64,000 bases of DNA from Pseudomonas helleri (GTDB taxonomy: Bacteria > Pseudomonadota > Gammaproteobacteria > Pseudomonadales > Pseudomonadaceae). Both the position numbers and the translations under genes were made by a program. How positions within the stretch are numbered: the first letter of the stretch is position 1; every line of letters begins with the position of its first letter. Below the pieces are notes generated by a model. The model was not told the DNA's origin. It made no database searches and saw nothing but the letters and a program-made list of their open reading frames with translations. This document shows positions 21,259 to 30,197 of this stretch, one piece after another. Location of the stretch: contig NZ_WIWC01000004.1 in assembly GCF_009600315.1 (NCBI RefSeq), positions 124,001-188,000 of the forward strand, given 5' to 3'.

Positions 21259-22797
21259 ATGCCCCTGACCACCTTGCCTGCTACTCCCCTCGCTGAGGTT
21301 TACGACGTTGCCGTTATCGGCGGCGGAATTAATGGCGTCGGTATCGCGGCAGATGCAGCCGGTCGCGGCTTGTCTGTGTTCCTTTGCGAAAAAGACGATT
21401 TGGCCAGCCATACCTCGTCAGCCAGCAGCAAGCTCATCCATGGTGGCCTGCGCTACCTTGAGCATTATGAGTTTCGCTTGGTGCGCGAAGCTTTGGCTGA
21501 GCGCGAAGTGCTGCTGGCTAAAGCCCCGCACATCGTCAAACCCATGCGATTTGTATTGCCTCATCGTCCTCACCTGCGCCCTGCATGGATGATTCGGGCG
21601 GGGTTATTTCTATATGACCACTTGGGCAAGCGAGAAAAACTCGCCGGCTCCAAAAGCATCAAATTTGGTGCCGATAGCCCGCTGAAGGCAGAAATCAATA
21701 AAGGCTTTGAATACTCGGACTGCTGGGTAGATGACGCACGTCTGGTGGTACTCAATGCCATGGCTGCGCGTGAAAATGGCGCGCATATCCACACCCAGAC
21801 CCGCTGCGTAGGAGCTCGTCGTAACAAAGGCCTGTGGGAATTGAATCTTGAACGCGCCGACGGCAGTCTGTTCTCGATTCGAAGCAAAGCGCTGGTCAAC
21901 GCCGCAGGTCCATGGGTTGCCAAATTCATCAAGGACGACCTTAAGCTGGACTCGCCTTACGGTATCCGCCTGATCCAAGGCAGCCATCTGATCGTACCCA
22001 AGCTGTATGACGCACCTAACGCCTTCATTTTGCAGAATGAAGACCAGCGAATTGTGTTCACCATCCCGTACATGGATCAGTTCACCATCATCGGCACAAC
22101 CGATCGTGAATACACCGGCGATCCGGCCAAGGTCATGATCACCGAAGAAGAAACCGACTACCTGTTGAACGTGGTCAACGCTCACTTTAAACAACACGTC
22201 AGCCGGGCCGATATTCTGCGCACCTATTCCGGCGTTCGCCCGCTGTGTAATGACGAGTCGGACAACCCTTCAGCCGTTACCCGTGACTACACCTTGGCGT
22301 TGTCCGGCGCACAGGGCGAAGCCCCACTGCTGTCTGTATTTGGTGGCAAACTGACCACCTACCGCAAGCTGGCTGAATCGGCCATGGCGCAGTTGACACC
22401 GTTCTTCACCCAGATCAAACCGAGCTGGACTGCCAGCGCAACGCTGCCGGGCGGTGAAGACATGACCACACCTGCTGCGTTGAGCGCCGCGCTGACGCAA
22501 AAACATGGCTGGCTGGATGCAGCCATCGCCAAACGCTGGGCAATCACTTACGGCAACCGCTCATGGCGGTTGCTGGAAGGTGTCAATGCATTGAGTGATA
22601 TGGGAGAACACATCGGCAGCGGCCTTTATAGCCGAGAAGTCGACTACCTGTGCAGCCAGGAATGGGCGCTGGATGCTCAGGACATCCTGTGGCGCCGTAC
22701 CAAGTTGGGCCTGTTCACTACCGCTCAGGAACAAGAGCATCTGGCGCTTTATTTGGACAGCCTGAACCTCAAACATCGCAAAGTAAAAGCAGCTTAA
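21259..22797 (+). CDS. glpD: Glycerol-3-phosphate dehydrogenase (FAD, aerobic)
   Basis: Membrane-associated flavoenzyme that oxidises glycerol-3-phosphate to DHAP and passes electrons to quinone. The 512-residue protein starts MPLTTLPATPLAEVYDVAVI with the dinucleotide fold VIGGGINGVGIA, then SSASSKLIHGGLRYLE, the typical substrate region, and FGGKLTTYRKLAE near the C-terminal domain. ATG 21259 has a GAGG site; the open frame to 21214 overlaps the operator and is not used. Confidence 0.97.
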   Translation: MPLTTLPATPLAEVYDVAVIGGGINGVGIAADAAGRGLSVFLCEKDDLASHTSSASSKLIHGGLRYLEHYEFRLVREALAEREVLLAKAPHIVKPMRFVLPHRPHLRPAWMIRAGLFLYDHLGKREKLAGSKSIKFGADSPLKAEINKGFEYSDCWVDDARLVVLNAMAARENGAHIHTQTRCVGARRNKGLWELNLERADGSLFSIRSKALVNAAGPWVAKFIKDDLKLDSPYGIRLIQGSHLIVPKLYDAPNAFILQNEDQRIVFTIPYMDQFTIIGTTDREYTGDPAKVMITEEETDYLLNVVNAHFKQHVSRADILRTYSGVRPLCNDESDNPSAVTRDYTLALSGAQGEAPLLSVFGGKLTTYRKLAESAMAQLTPFFTQIKPSWTASATLPGGEDMTTPAALSAALTQKHGWLDAAIAKRWAITYGNRSWRLLEGVNALSDMGEHIGSGLYSREVDYLCSQEWALDAQDILWRRTKLGLFTTAQEQEHLALYLDSLNLKHRKVKAA

Positions 22798-22817
22798 CTT
22801 CCCACCTGCTACCTCAC

Positions 22818-22848
22818 CTGTCGGGGCGTCGATTGAGCGCCCCGACAG
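22818..22848 (+). terminator. Hairpin after glpD
   Basis: CTGTCGGGGCG pairs perfectly with CGCCCCGACAG. A pronounced T run is lacking, so termination strength is uncertain. Confidence 0.65.
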
Positions 22849-22858
22849 GGCTTCCTGG

Positions 22859-22872
22859 TTCGGTTTTCCGAA
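22859..22872. promoter_or_regulatory. Candidate AauR binding site 1 upstream of aatJ
   Basis: TTCGGTTTTCCGAA is a perfect inverted repeat with a 4-base spacer, the TTCGG-N4-CCGAA form that I recall being reported for AauR in P. putida. It lies about 110 bp upstream of the sigma-54 promoter, a normal enhancer distance. Confidence 0.75.
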
Positions 22873-22890
22873 CACCTCGCACCCTATTGA

Positions 22891-22904
22891 TTCGGCTTTC
22901 CGGG
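22891..22904. promoter_or_regulatory. Candidate AauR binding site 2 upstream of aatJ
   Basis: TTCGGCTTTCCGGG keeps the left half and three bases of the right half of site 1, centred 32 bp downstream of it, about three helical turns away. Confidence 0.6.
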
Positions 22905-22979
22905 TAACCCTTTTCGCCCAGCCCTTAATCAAATACCAAAATATCCATACAAATCAATAACTTAAATATAAAAACCGTG

Positions 22980-22997
22980 TTTGGCATGAGTCATGCT
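22980..22997 (+). promoter_or_regulatory. Sigma-54 promoter of aatJ
   Basis: TTGGCATGAGTCATGCT has GG and GC dinucleotides separated by exactly ten bases, as required for -24/-12 sigma-54 promoters. It lies about 110 bp before aatJ, downstream of the AauR-type palindromes. Confidence 0.75.
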
Positions 22998-23108
22998 CTA
23001 CACTCAAGGCCGAATGCAAAACAGCGCATTCAAGCGGTTGAGCTGTACGCAGTCCTATAAGGGCCTATCAACGGGCTCAATAAAAAAAACAATGTCGAGG
23101 AAATACCG

Positions 23109-24023
23109 ATGCGCATCGTTCCGCAACTTTTAGGCGCCGCTATTGCTGTCGCCCTGATGAGCACTCCAGTTTTTGCAGCCGAATTGACCGGCACACTGAA
23201 GAAAATCAAAGAATCCGGCACCGTTACCCTTGGGCATCGCGACTCCTCCATTCCTTTCTCTTACATCGCGGACGCTTCCGGCAAGCCAGTTGGCTACTCA
23301 CACGACATCCAGTTGGCCATTGTTGAAGGGCTGAAAAAGCAACTCGACATGCCAGACCTCAAGGTCAAGTACAACCTGGTCACCTCCCAGACCCGTATTC
23401 CACTCGTACAAAATGGCACCGTTGACGTTGAGTGTGGTTCCACCACCAACAACGCAGAACGCGCCCAGCAAGTCGACTTCTCGGTCGGCATCTTCGAAAT
23501 CGGTACTCGCCTTCTGTCCAAAAAGGACTCGCCTTACAAGGATTTTGCCGACCTGAAAGGCAAAAACGTTGTGACCACGGCTGGCACCACATCCGAACGT
23601 ATCCTCAAGTCGATGAATGCCGACAAACAAATGGGCATGAACGTGATCTCTGCAAAAGACCACGGCGAATCCTTCCAGATGCTGGAGTCGGGCCGAGCAG
23701 TTGCGTTCATGATGGATGACGCCTTGCTGGCTGGCGAAATGGCCAAAGCCAAAAAACCAACCGACTGGGCAGTAACCGGCACGCCACAATCTTATGAGGT
23801 GTACGCCTGCATGGTGCGCAAAGGCGACCCTGATTTCAAAAAAGCGGTTGATGACGCCATCGTCGGCATCTACAAATCCGGCGAGATCAATAACATCTAT
23901 AGCAAGTGGTTCACTCAGCCAATTCCACCAAAAGGCCTGAACCTCATGTTCCCGATGAGCGACAAAGTCAAAGAGCTGATCGCTAATCCAAACGACAAAC
24001 CAGCGCCTGAAGTGAAAATCTGA
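23109..24023 (+). CDS. aatJ: Glutamate/aspartate ABC transporter binding protein
   Basis: Periplasmic receptor of the acidic amino acid importer. A signal peptide (MRIVPQLLGAAIAVALMSTP, cleavage after VFA) precedes a family 3 solute-binding fold with GHRDSSIPFSY, VDVECGSTTNNAERAQQVDFS and VTTAGTTSERILKSMNAD, close to E. coli GltI. The 304-residue length fits. It is followed by a hairpin and then the two permeases and the ATPase, and by the regulators AauS/AauR, as in P. putida. Confidence 0.95.
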   Translation: MRIVPQLLGAAIAVALMSTPVFAAELTGTLKKIKESGTVTLGHRDSSIPFSYIADASGKPVGYSHDIQLAIVEGLKKQLDMPDLKVKYNLVTSQTRIPLVQNGTVDVECGSTTNNAERAQQVDFSVGIFEIGTRLLSKKDSPYKDFADLKGKNVVTTAGTTSERILKSMNADKQMGMNVISAKDHGESFQMLESGRAVAFMMDDALLAGEMAKAKKPTDWAVTGTPQSYEVYACMVRKGDPDFKKAVDDAIVGIYKSGEINNIYSKWFTQPIPPKGLNLMFPMSDKVKELIANPNDKPAPEVKI

Positions 24024-24039
24024 TTATTCACTACTGACG

Positions 24040-24064
24040 CCCGAGCGCGACTGATCGCGCTCGG
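24040..24064 (+). terminator. Hairpin between aatJ and aatQ
   Basis: CCCGAGCGCGA pairs perfectly with TCGCGCTCGGG around CTG. It has no T run. Such stems after binding-protein genes commonly protect the upstream mRNA or attenuate the permease genes. A second small stem (CCCGAC/GTCGGG) lies near 24147-24164. Confidence 0.6.
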
Positions 24065-24224
24065 GAACGTTGTTCACAGGCCGTACAAGCTTCTTTAATT
24101 GCTGAGAGAACACTCGAACCGCTGGATATCGAGCGGCAAGCGTGTACCCGACGAGACTGTCGGGAGAGAACGGACTCCCTGAAGCAAATGCTTGTTAATA
24201 GACCCATCTGAGGGGAGACCCTGC

Positions 24225-24971
24225 ATGAATTACAACTGGGACTGGAGCGTATTCTTCAAGTCCACCGGCGTAGGCAGCGAGACGTATCTCGACTGGTTTA
24301 TTTCGGGGCTTGGCTGGACTATCGCGATTGCTGTTGTCGCCTGGATTGTTGCCCTGATCCTGGGTTCGCTGCTGGGCGTGATGCGTACGCTGCCGAACCG
24401 TTTCCTGGCCGGCATCGCCACAGTTTACGTGGAAATTTTCCGTAACGTTCCGCTGCTGGTACAGCTGTTCATCTGGTACTTCCTGGTGCCCGATCTACTG
24501 CCGCCCGGTTTGCAAGAGTGGTACAAGCAAGACCTCAATCCGACCACTTCGGCTTACCTGAGTGTGGTGGTGTGTTTGGGTCTGTTTACCGCTGCCCGAG
24601 TGTGCGAACAAGTACGAACCGGCATTGAGGCGCTGCCTCGCGGCCAGGAGTCAGCAGCCCGCGCCATGGGTTTCAGCATGACTCAGATCTACTGGAACGT
24701 ACTGCTGCCGCAGGCGTACCGCATCATCATTCCACCGCTCACTTCAGAATTCCTCAACGTGTTCAAAAACTCGTCGGTGGCCTCGTTGATCGGTTTGATG
24801 GAGCTGCTGGCGCAAACCAAACAGACCGCAGAGTTTTCCGCCAACCTGTTTGAAGCGTTCACGCTTGCCACACTTATCTACTTCACGCTGAACATGAGCC
24901 TGATGCTGCTGATGCGCCTGATCGAGAAGAAAGTAGCAGTGCCCGGCCTGATGTCATTGGGGGGTAAATAA
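24225..24971 (+). CDS. aatQ: Glutamate/aspartate ABC permease AatQ
   Basis: Inner-membrane permease of the HisMQ/GltJ type, 248 residues. The N-terminal amphipathic MNYNWDWSVFF precedes five or so membrane segments; the EAA-loop segment RTGIEALPRGQESAARAMGF contacts the ATPase. ATG 24225 follows a strong GGGGAG site. Its stop overlaps the start of aatM by one base (TAATG). Confidence 0.95.
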   Translation: MNYNWDWSVFFKSTGVGSETYLDWFISGLGWTIAIAVVAWIVALILGSLLGVMRTLPNRFLAGIATVYVEIFRNVPLLVQLFIWYFLVPDLLPPGLQEWYKQDLNPTTSAYLSVVVCLGLFTAARVCEQVRTGIEALPRGQESAARAMGFSMTQIYWNVLLPQAYRIIIPPLTSEFLNVFKNSSVASLIGLMELLAQTKQTAEFSANLFEAFTLATLIYFTLNMSLMLLMRLIEKKVAVPGLMSLGGK

Positions 24972-25645
24972 TGGACTTCTTCGATTTCAGCGGGATAGTA
25001 CCCGCACTGCCGGGCCTGTGGAACGGCATGATCATGACTTTGAAACTCATGGTCCTGGGCGTGATCGGTGGCGTTGCACTGGGCACCGTGCTGGCCTTGA
25101 TGCGCTTGTCTTCCAGCAAATGGCTGGCCAATCTGGCCGGCGCCTATGTGAACTACTTCCGCTCGATCCCCTTGCTGCTGGTCATTACCTGGTTCTACCT
25201 GGCCGTGCCCTTTGTGCTGCGCTGGATTACCGGTAAAGACACGCCGATCGGCGCATTTGAGTCGTGCATGGTCGCCTTCGTCATGTTCGAAGCTGCCTAC
25301 TTCTGTGAAATCGTACGAGCCGGCGTGCAGGCCATTCCCAAAGGGCAAATGGGTGCTGCCAAAGCACTGGGCATGAGTTACGGCCAGGCCATGCGTCTGA
25401 TCATCCTGCCTCAGGCCTTCCGCAAAATGACGCCGTTACTGCTGCAACAAAGCATCATTTTGTTCCAGGACACGTCATTGGTTTACACCGTAGGCCTGGT
25501 CGATTTCCTCAATGCGTCACGCTCCAGTGGCGACATCATCGGCCGCTCCAATGAGTTCCTGATCTTCGCCGGTCTGGTGTATTTCATCATCAGCTTTTCC
25601 GCCTCGCTGCTGGTCAAGCGTCTGCAAAAAAGGTTTGCCGTATGA
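24971..25645 (+). CDS. aatM: Glutamate/aspartate ABC permease AatM
   Basis: Second permease of the importer, 224 residues, GltK-like. The EAA loop reads [20 protein letters not shown]. Hydrophobic segments include [14 protein letters not shown] stretches near residues 20-45 and a terminal [20 protein letters not shown]. It overlaps aatQ by one base and aatP by four bases, so the three are translationally coupled. Confidence 0.95.
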   Translation: MDFFDFSGIVPALPGLWNGMIMTLKLMVLGVIGGVALGTVLALMRLSSSKWLANLAGAYVNYFRSIPLLLVITWFYLAVPFVLRWITGKDTPIGAFESCMVAFVMFEAAYFCEIVRAGVQAIPKGQMGAAKALGMSYGQAMRLIILPQAFRKMTPLLLQQSIILFQDTSLVYTVGLVDFLNASRSSGDIIGRSNEFLIFAGLVYFIISFSASLLVKRLQKRFAV

Positions 25646-26376
25646 TCTCGATCAAGAACATCAACAAGTGGTACGGGGACTTTCAGGTACTGACCGATTG
25701 CAGTACTGAAGTCAAAAAAGGCGAAGTGGTGGTCGTCTGCGGCCCCTCCGGCTCCGGCAAGTCGACACTGATCAAGTGCGTAAATGCCCTTGAACCCTTC
25801 CAGAAGGGCGACATCATTGTTGATGGCACCTCGATTGCCGACCCTAAAACCAACCTGCCAAAATTGCGCTCGCGCGTGGGCATGGTGTTCCAGCATTTCG
25901 AGCTGTTCCCGCACATGACCATCACCGAAAACCTGACCATTGCGCAGGTAAAGGTGTTGGGGCGAAGCAAGGCCGAAGCCACCAAAAAAGGCCTGGAGCT
26001 GCTTGAGCGCGTTGGCCTGTCCGCACACGCCCATAAGCACCCGGGCCAACTGTCGGGCGGTCAGCAACAGCGTGTGGCCATTGCCCGCGCATTGGCCATG
26101 GACCCGATCGTGATGCTCTTTGACGAACCAACCTCGGCACTCGACCCGGAAATGGTCAATGAAGTGCTCGACGTGATGGTGCAATTGGCCCACGAAGGCA
26201 TGACCATGATGTGCGTTACCCACGAAATGGGGTTTGCCCGCAAAGTGGCTAACCGGGTGATATTTATGGATCAAGGCAAGATTGTCGAAGACTGCGAGAA
26301 AGAAGAGTTCTTCGGTGACGTGTCCGCCCGCTCCGAACGTGCACAAAACTTCCTGTCCAAAATCCTGCAACACTAA
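25642..26376 (+). CDS. aatP: Glutamate/aspartate ABC ATPase AatP
   Basis: ATP-hydrolysing subunit, 244 residues, GltL-like. Walker [14 protein letters not shown]-loop [12 protein letters not shown], signature [15 protein letters not shown], Walker [15 protein letters not shown] and H-loop [10 protein letters not shown] are intact. It overlaps aatM (ATGA). The gap to aauS is about 95 bp. Confidence 0.97.
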   Translation: MISIKNINKWYGDFQVLTDCSTEVKKGEVVVVCGPSGSGKSTLIKCVNALEPFQKGDIIVDGTSIADPKTNLPKLRSRVGMVFQHFELFPHMTITENLTIAQVKVLGRSKAEATKKGLELLERVGLSAHAHKHPGQLSGGQQQRVAIARALAMDPIVMLFDEPTSALDPEMVNEVLDVMVQLAHEGMTMMCVTHEMGFARKVANRVIFMDQGKIVEDCEKEEFFGDVSARSERAQNFLSKILQH

Positions 26377-26471
26377 GCGCCTGAATCCTGTTACCGCGGG
26401 CGCCTTTTACGCCAGCGGTAACAGGTTTTGCAAAGCCTCTACCGCGCAGTGGTCGACCCAAGGCATCTGTG

Positions 26472-28376
26472 ATGAAATGCGACCCCACACTTTATCGCGG
26501 TGCCCCGCCTTCACTTGCTGTGAAACCTCGCCTGCTCCGACATTTACTGTTGCCGCCGCTCATCCTCCTGCTGACCATCGGGCTGGGCTATACGGGCTAT
26601 CGCATCAGCGAACACTTTGGTATCCGCAGCCTCAGCGAAAACGGCGAGCGCCAGCTTGAGCTCCACGCCCGCACCGTCGAAAGCGAGCTCGGCAAATACA
26701 CCTACCTGCCCAGCCTGCTTGAGTTGGAGTCCAGTGTTTCAAGCTTGTTGGCGGACCCGACCGCGCAAAACCGCGACAGCGTCAACCAATACCTCGAAGG
26801 CCTTAACCGACGCAGCCGCAGCCGTGCCATCTATGTACTCGACACCACCGGGCGCGTCGTGGCCACCAGTAACTGGCGCGATGCTGACAGTTATTTGGGT
26901 GAGGATTTGTCTTTCCGGGCCTACTTTCAGGATGCCGTGCGCGGACACCAGGGCCGTTTCTACGGAATAGGCAGCACCTCAGGTGAGCCTGGCTACTACC
27001 TGGCCCACGGCCTAGAACAGCAAGGCAAAATCATCGGCGTCGCGGTGATTAAAGTCAGGCTCGAAGCCCTTGAGGAGCGCTGGCAACGTGCTCGCCTCGA
27101 AGCTTATGTGAGTGACGAAAACGGCATCATCATTCTGTCCAGTGACCCAAACTTACGCCTCAAATCCGTACGCCCGCTGACCGCTCAAACAAAGGAGCGC
27201 TTGGCGCGCAGCCTTCAGTATTACTGGTGGCCGCTCAATGAGCTTCAACCTCTTGAGCGCGAACAGCTCGCCGAGGGCGTCGAAACCGTCACGTTTGCCA
27301 CCCACAGCGACGTCCCCAGCGATGACAAAAAAATCAGCTATCTGGCCCAGACCCGCAACCTGAATGACACGCCCTGGGACATCACTTTACTGACTCCTCT
27401 GCAAGACTTGCGGCGAGAGGCAGCCAATCAAGGCATGTTGGTGGCCGTGGTTTTCGCTTTACTGGCCTTTCTGCTGATTGCCTGGAATGAACGACGCAAA
27501 GTGATTGCCACCCGACTGGCGGCCCGCGAAGCCCTGCAAGAAGCCAATAACCAACTGGAACGAAAAATCACTGACCGCACCACTCACCTGCGCGCCAGCA
27601 ACGAACGGCTAAAAGCCCAAATTCGCGAACGTCGCCATGCAGAAGACACCCTTCGCCGCGCACAGGACGAATTGGTGCAAGCCGGAAAGCTGGCCGCTAT
27701 CGGGCAAATGTCCACCAGCATTGCCCATGAGCTGAACCAGCCATTGGCCGCCTTGCGCACGCTGTCCGGAAATGCCGTCAGATTTCTTCAACGAGGAGAC
27801 CTGAAAGTCGCTGCGGACAATTTGACCACCATTAACGACCTGGTTGATCGCATGGGCCGTATCACCGCCAATCTGCGATCGTTTGCTCGTCGCGGTGACG
27901 ATCAGGGTCAGGCCAGCCTGAGTAAAGCGGTCGAGGCAACCCTGCAACTCCTCGCCGCTCGCCTTGAAGCGTCCTGTGTTGAGGTGCATCGCGATTTCAG
28001 CGATGCCCAACTGACCATCGATCAGACCCGTTTGGAACAAATACTCGTCAACCTGATAGGCAATGCGCTGGATGCCATGCACGTCGAGACCGCCTCACCG
28101 CAATTGTGGCTTGAGGGCGAGCTGCGCGATGGCAAATATCAGTTGAGTGTGCGCGATAACGGCCCCGGCATTGACCCGCAAAGTCGTAAGCATCTGTTTG
28201 AACCCTTCTTCACCACTAAACCGGGCGAACAGGGTCTGGGCCTTGGCCTGACACTGTCTGCCAGCCTGGCGGCAGCCGCTGGCGGTAGCCTCAATGTTGA
28301 GTTTCCCGATGCCGGTGGTGTTGCGTTTGTCCTACTTTTACCGCTGGTGCAACCTGTTAAGGCCGAGCCAATATGA
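26472..28376 (+). CDS. aauS: Acidic amino acid sensor kinase AauS
   Basis: Membrane histidine kinase of the DctB type. Residues about 24-44 are the first membrane helix, then an about 270-residue periplasmic double-Cache-like sensor region, a second helix (GMLVAVVFALLAFLLIAW) and a coiled coil. HisKA is SIAHELNQPLAAL with His near residue 419; the ATPase domain has VNLIGNALDA (N box), DNGPGID (G1), and GLGLGL (G2). I take ATG 26472 after AAGG; GTG 26469 in tandem is also possible. Context with aatJQMP and AauR gives the ligand as glutamate/aspartate by inference. Confidence 0.93.
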   Translation: MKCDPTLYRGAPPSLAVKPRLLRHLLLPPLILLLTIGLGYTGYRISEHFGIRSLSENGERQLELHARTVESELGKYTYLPSLLELESSVSSLLADPTAQNRDSVNQYLEGLNRRSRSRAIYVLDTTGRVVATSNWRDADSYLGEDLSFRAYFQDAVRGHQGRFYGIGSTSGEPGYYLAHGLEQQGKIIGVAVIKVRLEALEERWQRARLEAYVSDENGIIILSSDPNLRLKSVRPLTAQTKERLARSLQYYWWPLNELQPLEREQLAEGVETVTFATHSDVPSDDKKISYLAQTRNLNDTPWDITLLTPLQDLRREAANQGMLVAVVFALLAFLLIAWNERRKVIATRLAAREALQEANNQLERKITDRTTHLRASNERLKAQIRERRHAEDTLRRAQDELVQAGKLAAIGQMSTSIAHELNQPLAALRTLSGNAVRFLQRGDLKVAADNLTTINDLVDRMGRITANLRSFARRGDDQGQASLSKAVEATLQLLAARLEASCVEVHRDFSDAQLTIDQTRLEQILVNLIGNALDAMHVETASPQLWLEGELRDGKYQLSVRDNGPGIDPQSRKHLFEPFFTTKPGEQGLGLGLTLSASLAAAAGGSLNVEFPDAGGVAFVLLLPLVQPVKAEPI

Positions 28377-29698
28377 ACCACGAGCTGACCGTTCTGATTG
28401 TTGAAGACGACCCTCATGTCTTGCTCGGATGCCAACAGGCGCTGGCGCTTGAAGACATCCGCAGCGAAGGCGTAAGCACTGCAGAACAGGCATTGGCTAT
28501 GGTCGGGGATAATTTCCCCGGCATTGTCATTAGTGATATCCGCTTGCCGGGGATTGATGGCCTGGAACTGCTTAAACGGCTCAAGGCCCGAGATGCCAGC
28601 CTACCCGTAGTCCTGATTACAGGGCATGGCGATATTTCCATGGCGGTAGGCGCCATGCGCGACGGTGCCTACGACTTTATGGAAAAGCCATTTTCTCCTG
28701 AGCGTCTGGTTGATGCTGCACGCCGGGCGCTGGAACAACGTAGTCTGGCCCGTGAAGTGTGGTCGTTGCGTCGCCAATTGGCTGAGCGCGACTCACTAGA
28801 AGGTCGGATAATCGGCCGCTCGCAAGCGATGCAGCAATTACGGGAATTGATTGCCAACGTCGCCGATACGTCAGCTAACGTGCTGATAGAAGGCGAAACC
28901 GGCACAGGCAAAGAACTGGTTGCACGCTGCCTGCACGATTTCAGCCGTCGTCAACCCCGCCAGTTTGTAGCGCTGAACTGCGGAGGTTTGCCCGAAAACC
29001 TGTTTGAAAGCGAGATTTTCGGCCACGAAGCCAACGCATTCACGGGTGCCGGAAAACGCAGGGTCGGCAAGATTGAACATGCTGATGGCGGCACGCTGTT
29101 TCTCGATGAAGTCGAAAGCATGCCGCTCAACCTGCAAATAAAATTGCTTCGGGTGTTGCAGGAACGAACATTGGAACGCCTGGGCTCCAACCAGAGCATT
29201 GATGTGGATTGTCGGGTCATTGCAGCCACCAAGTCCGACCTTGATCAACTGAGCAAAGTCAGCCAGTTTCGTAGCGACCTGTACTACCGCTTGAACGTCG
29301 TAACGCTGGAACTGCCACCGCTGCGCGAGCGCCGCGAAGACATCCTGCAGTTGTTCGAACACTTCTTGCAGCAATCATCCTTGCGCTTTGATCGCGCCGT
29401 ACCGGAACTGGATAATCAGACGCTTTCCAGCCTGATGAGCCATGACTGGCCGGGCAACGTGCGCGAGTTGCGCAACGTGGCCGAGCGCTTTGCCTTGGGC
29501 CTTCCGGCGTTCAAAAAAACCGGCAGTATTACCTCACAAGGCTTGGGCTTTTCCGAAGCTGTCGAGGCATTCGAACGTAACCTGCTGAGTGATGCACTGC
29601 AACGCAGCGGCGGCAACCTGACCCAAGCCAGCCTGGAGTTGGGAATGGCCAAGACTACCTTGTTCGACAAAGTCAAAAAATACGGCTTGGCTCATTAA
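28373..29698 (+). CDS. aauR: Sigma-54-dependent response regulator AauR
   Basis: NtrC/DctD-type activator partner of AauS. The receiver has VEDDPHV and phospho-acceptor D in VISDIRLPGIDG. The AAA+ domain has Walker A GETGTGKE and Walker B GGTLFLDE. The GAFTGA loop that contacts sigma-54 reads NAFTGA (EANAFTGAGKRR, codons at 29033-29050). The C-terminal Fis-type helix-turn-helix is LLSDALQRSGGNLTQASLEL. The start overlaps aauS by four bases. The sigma-54 promoter and palindromes before aatJ are the expected targets. Confidence 0.94.
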   Translation: MNHELTVLIVEDDPHVLLGCQQALALEDIRSEGVSTAEQALAMVGDNFPGIVISDIRLPGIDGLELLKRLKARDASLPVVLITGHGDISMAVGAMRDGAYDFMEKPFSPERLVDAARRALEQRSLAREVWSLRRQLAERDSLEGRIIGRSQAMQQLRELIANVADTSANVLIEGETGTGKELVARCLHDFSRRQPRQFVALNCGGLPENLFESEIFGHEANAFTGAGKRRVGKIEHADGGTLFLDEVESMPLNLQIKLLRVLQERTLERLGSNQSIDVDCRVIAATKSDLDQLSKVSQFRSDLYYRLNVVTLELPPLRERREDILQLFEHFLQQSSLRFDRAVPELDNQTLSSLMSHDWPGNVRELRNVAERFALGLPAFKKTGSITSQGLGFSEAVEAFERNLLSDALQRSGGNLTQASLELGMAKTTLFDKVKKYGLAH

Positions 29699-29709
29699 GC
29701 GAGAATGTT

Positions 29710-30045
29710 GTGGATCTGATTTTAAAAGCTGCTTTGGGCGCCGCCGTGGTGATTATTCTGGCGATGCTGGCAAAAACCAAAAATTACTACATCGCTGGCT
29801 TGGTGCCGCTGTTTCCGACGTTCGCACTCATTGCCCACTACATCGTAGGCAAAGGCCGTTCGGTAGATGACCTGAAGACCACCATCGTCTTCGGTATGTG
29901 GTCGATCATTCCCTACTTTGTCTACCTCGCAGCGCTGTATGTGCTGGTCGACCGCATGCGCCTTGAAGCGTCGCTGGCGCTCGCGGCGGTGGCCTGGTTG
30001 ATGGCCGCAACCGTGCTGGTGAGCGTGTGGGTGCGATTGCATTGA
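29710..30045 (+). CDS. glpM: GlpM-family membrane protein
   Basis: A 111-residue protein with four hydrophobic segments and little soluble sequence, matching GlpM, a small Pseudomonas inner-membrane protein first linked to alginate production and glp loci. Its biochemical role is not known. I start at GTG 29710; it is 11 bp after aauR, so it may be read with it. In P. aeruginosa glpM directly follows glpD, and the aat-aau block sits between them here. Confidence 0.85.
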   Translation: MDLILKAALGAAVVIILAMLAKTKNYYIAGLVPLFPTFALIAHYIVGKGRSVDDLKTTIVFGMWSIIPYFVYLAALYVLVDRMRLEASLALAAVAWLMAATVLVSVWVRLH

Positions 30046-30197
30046 GCTACCCCGGCATTGCGTTGGCGTAAGATCCTATGCGAACTTCAGCTCCCAGGAA
30101 TTAAGTAGCCTTAAAGCCACAATTATCGACACCCGGCACAACATGAGACAAACTCAACGCTTTCGTGTTGATCATAAAATTTACTCATGGAGTCCTC

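Noticed and set aside
24100..24224. A riboswitch between aatJ and aatQ
   Set aside because: Only simple stems are visible and no conserved aptamer core was recognised.
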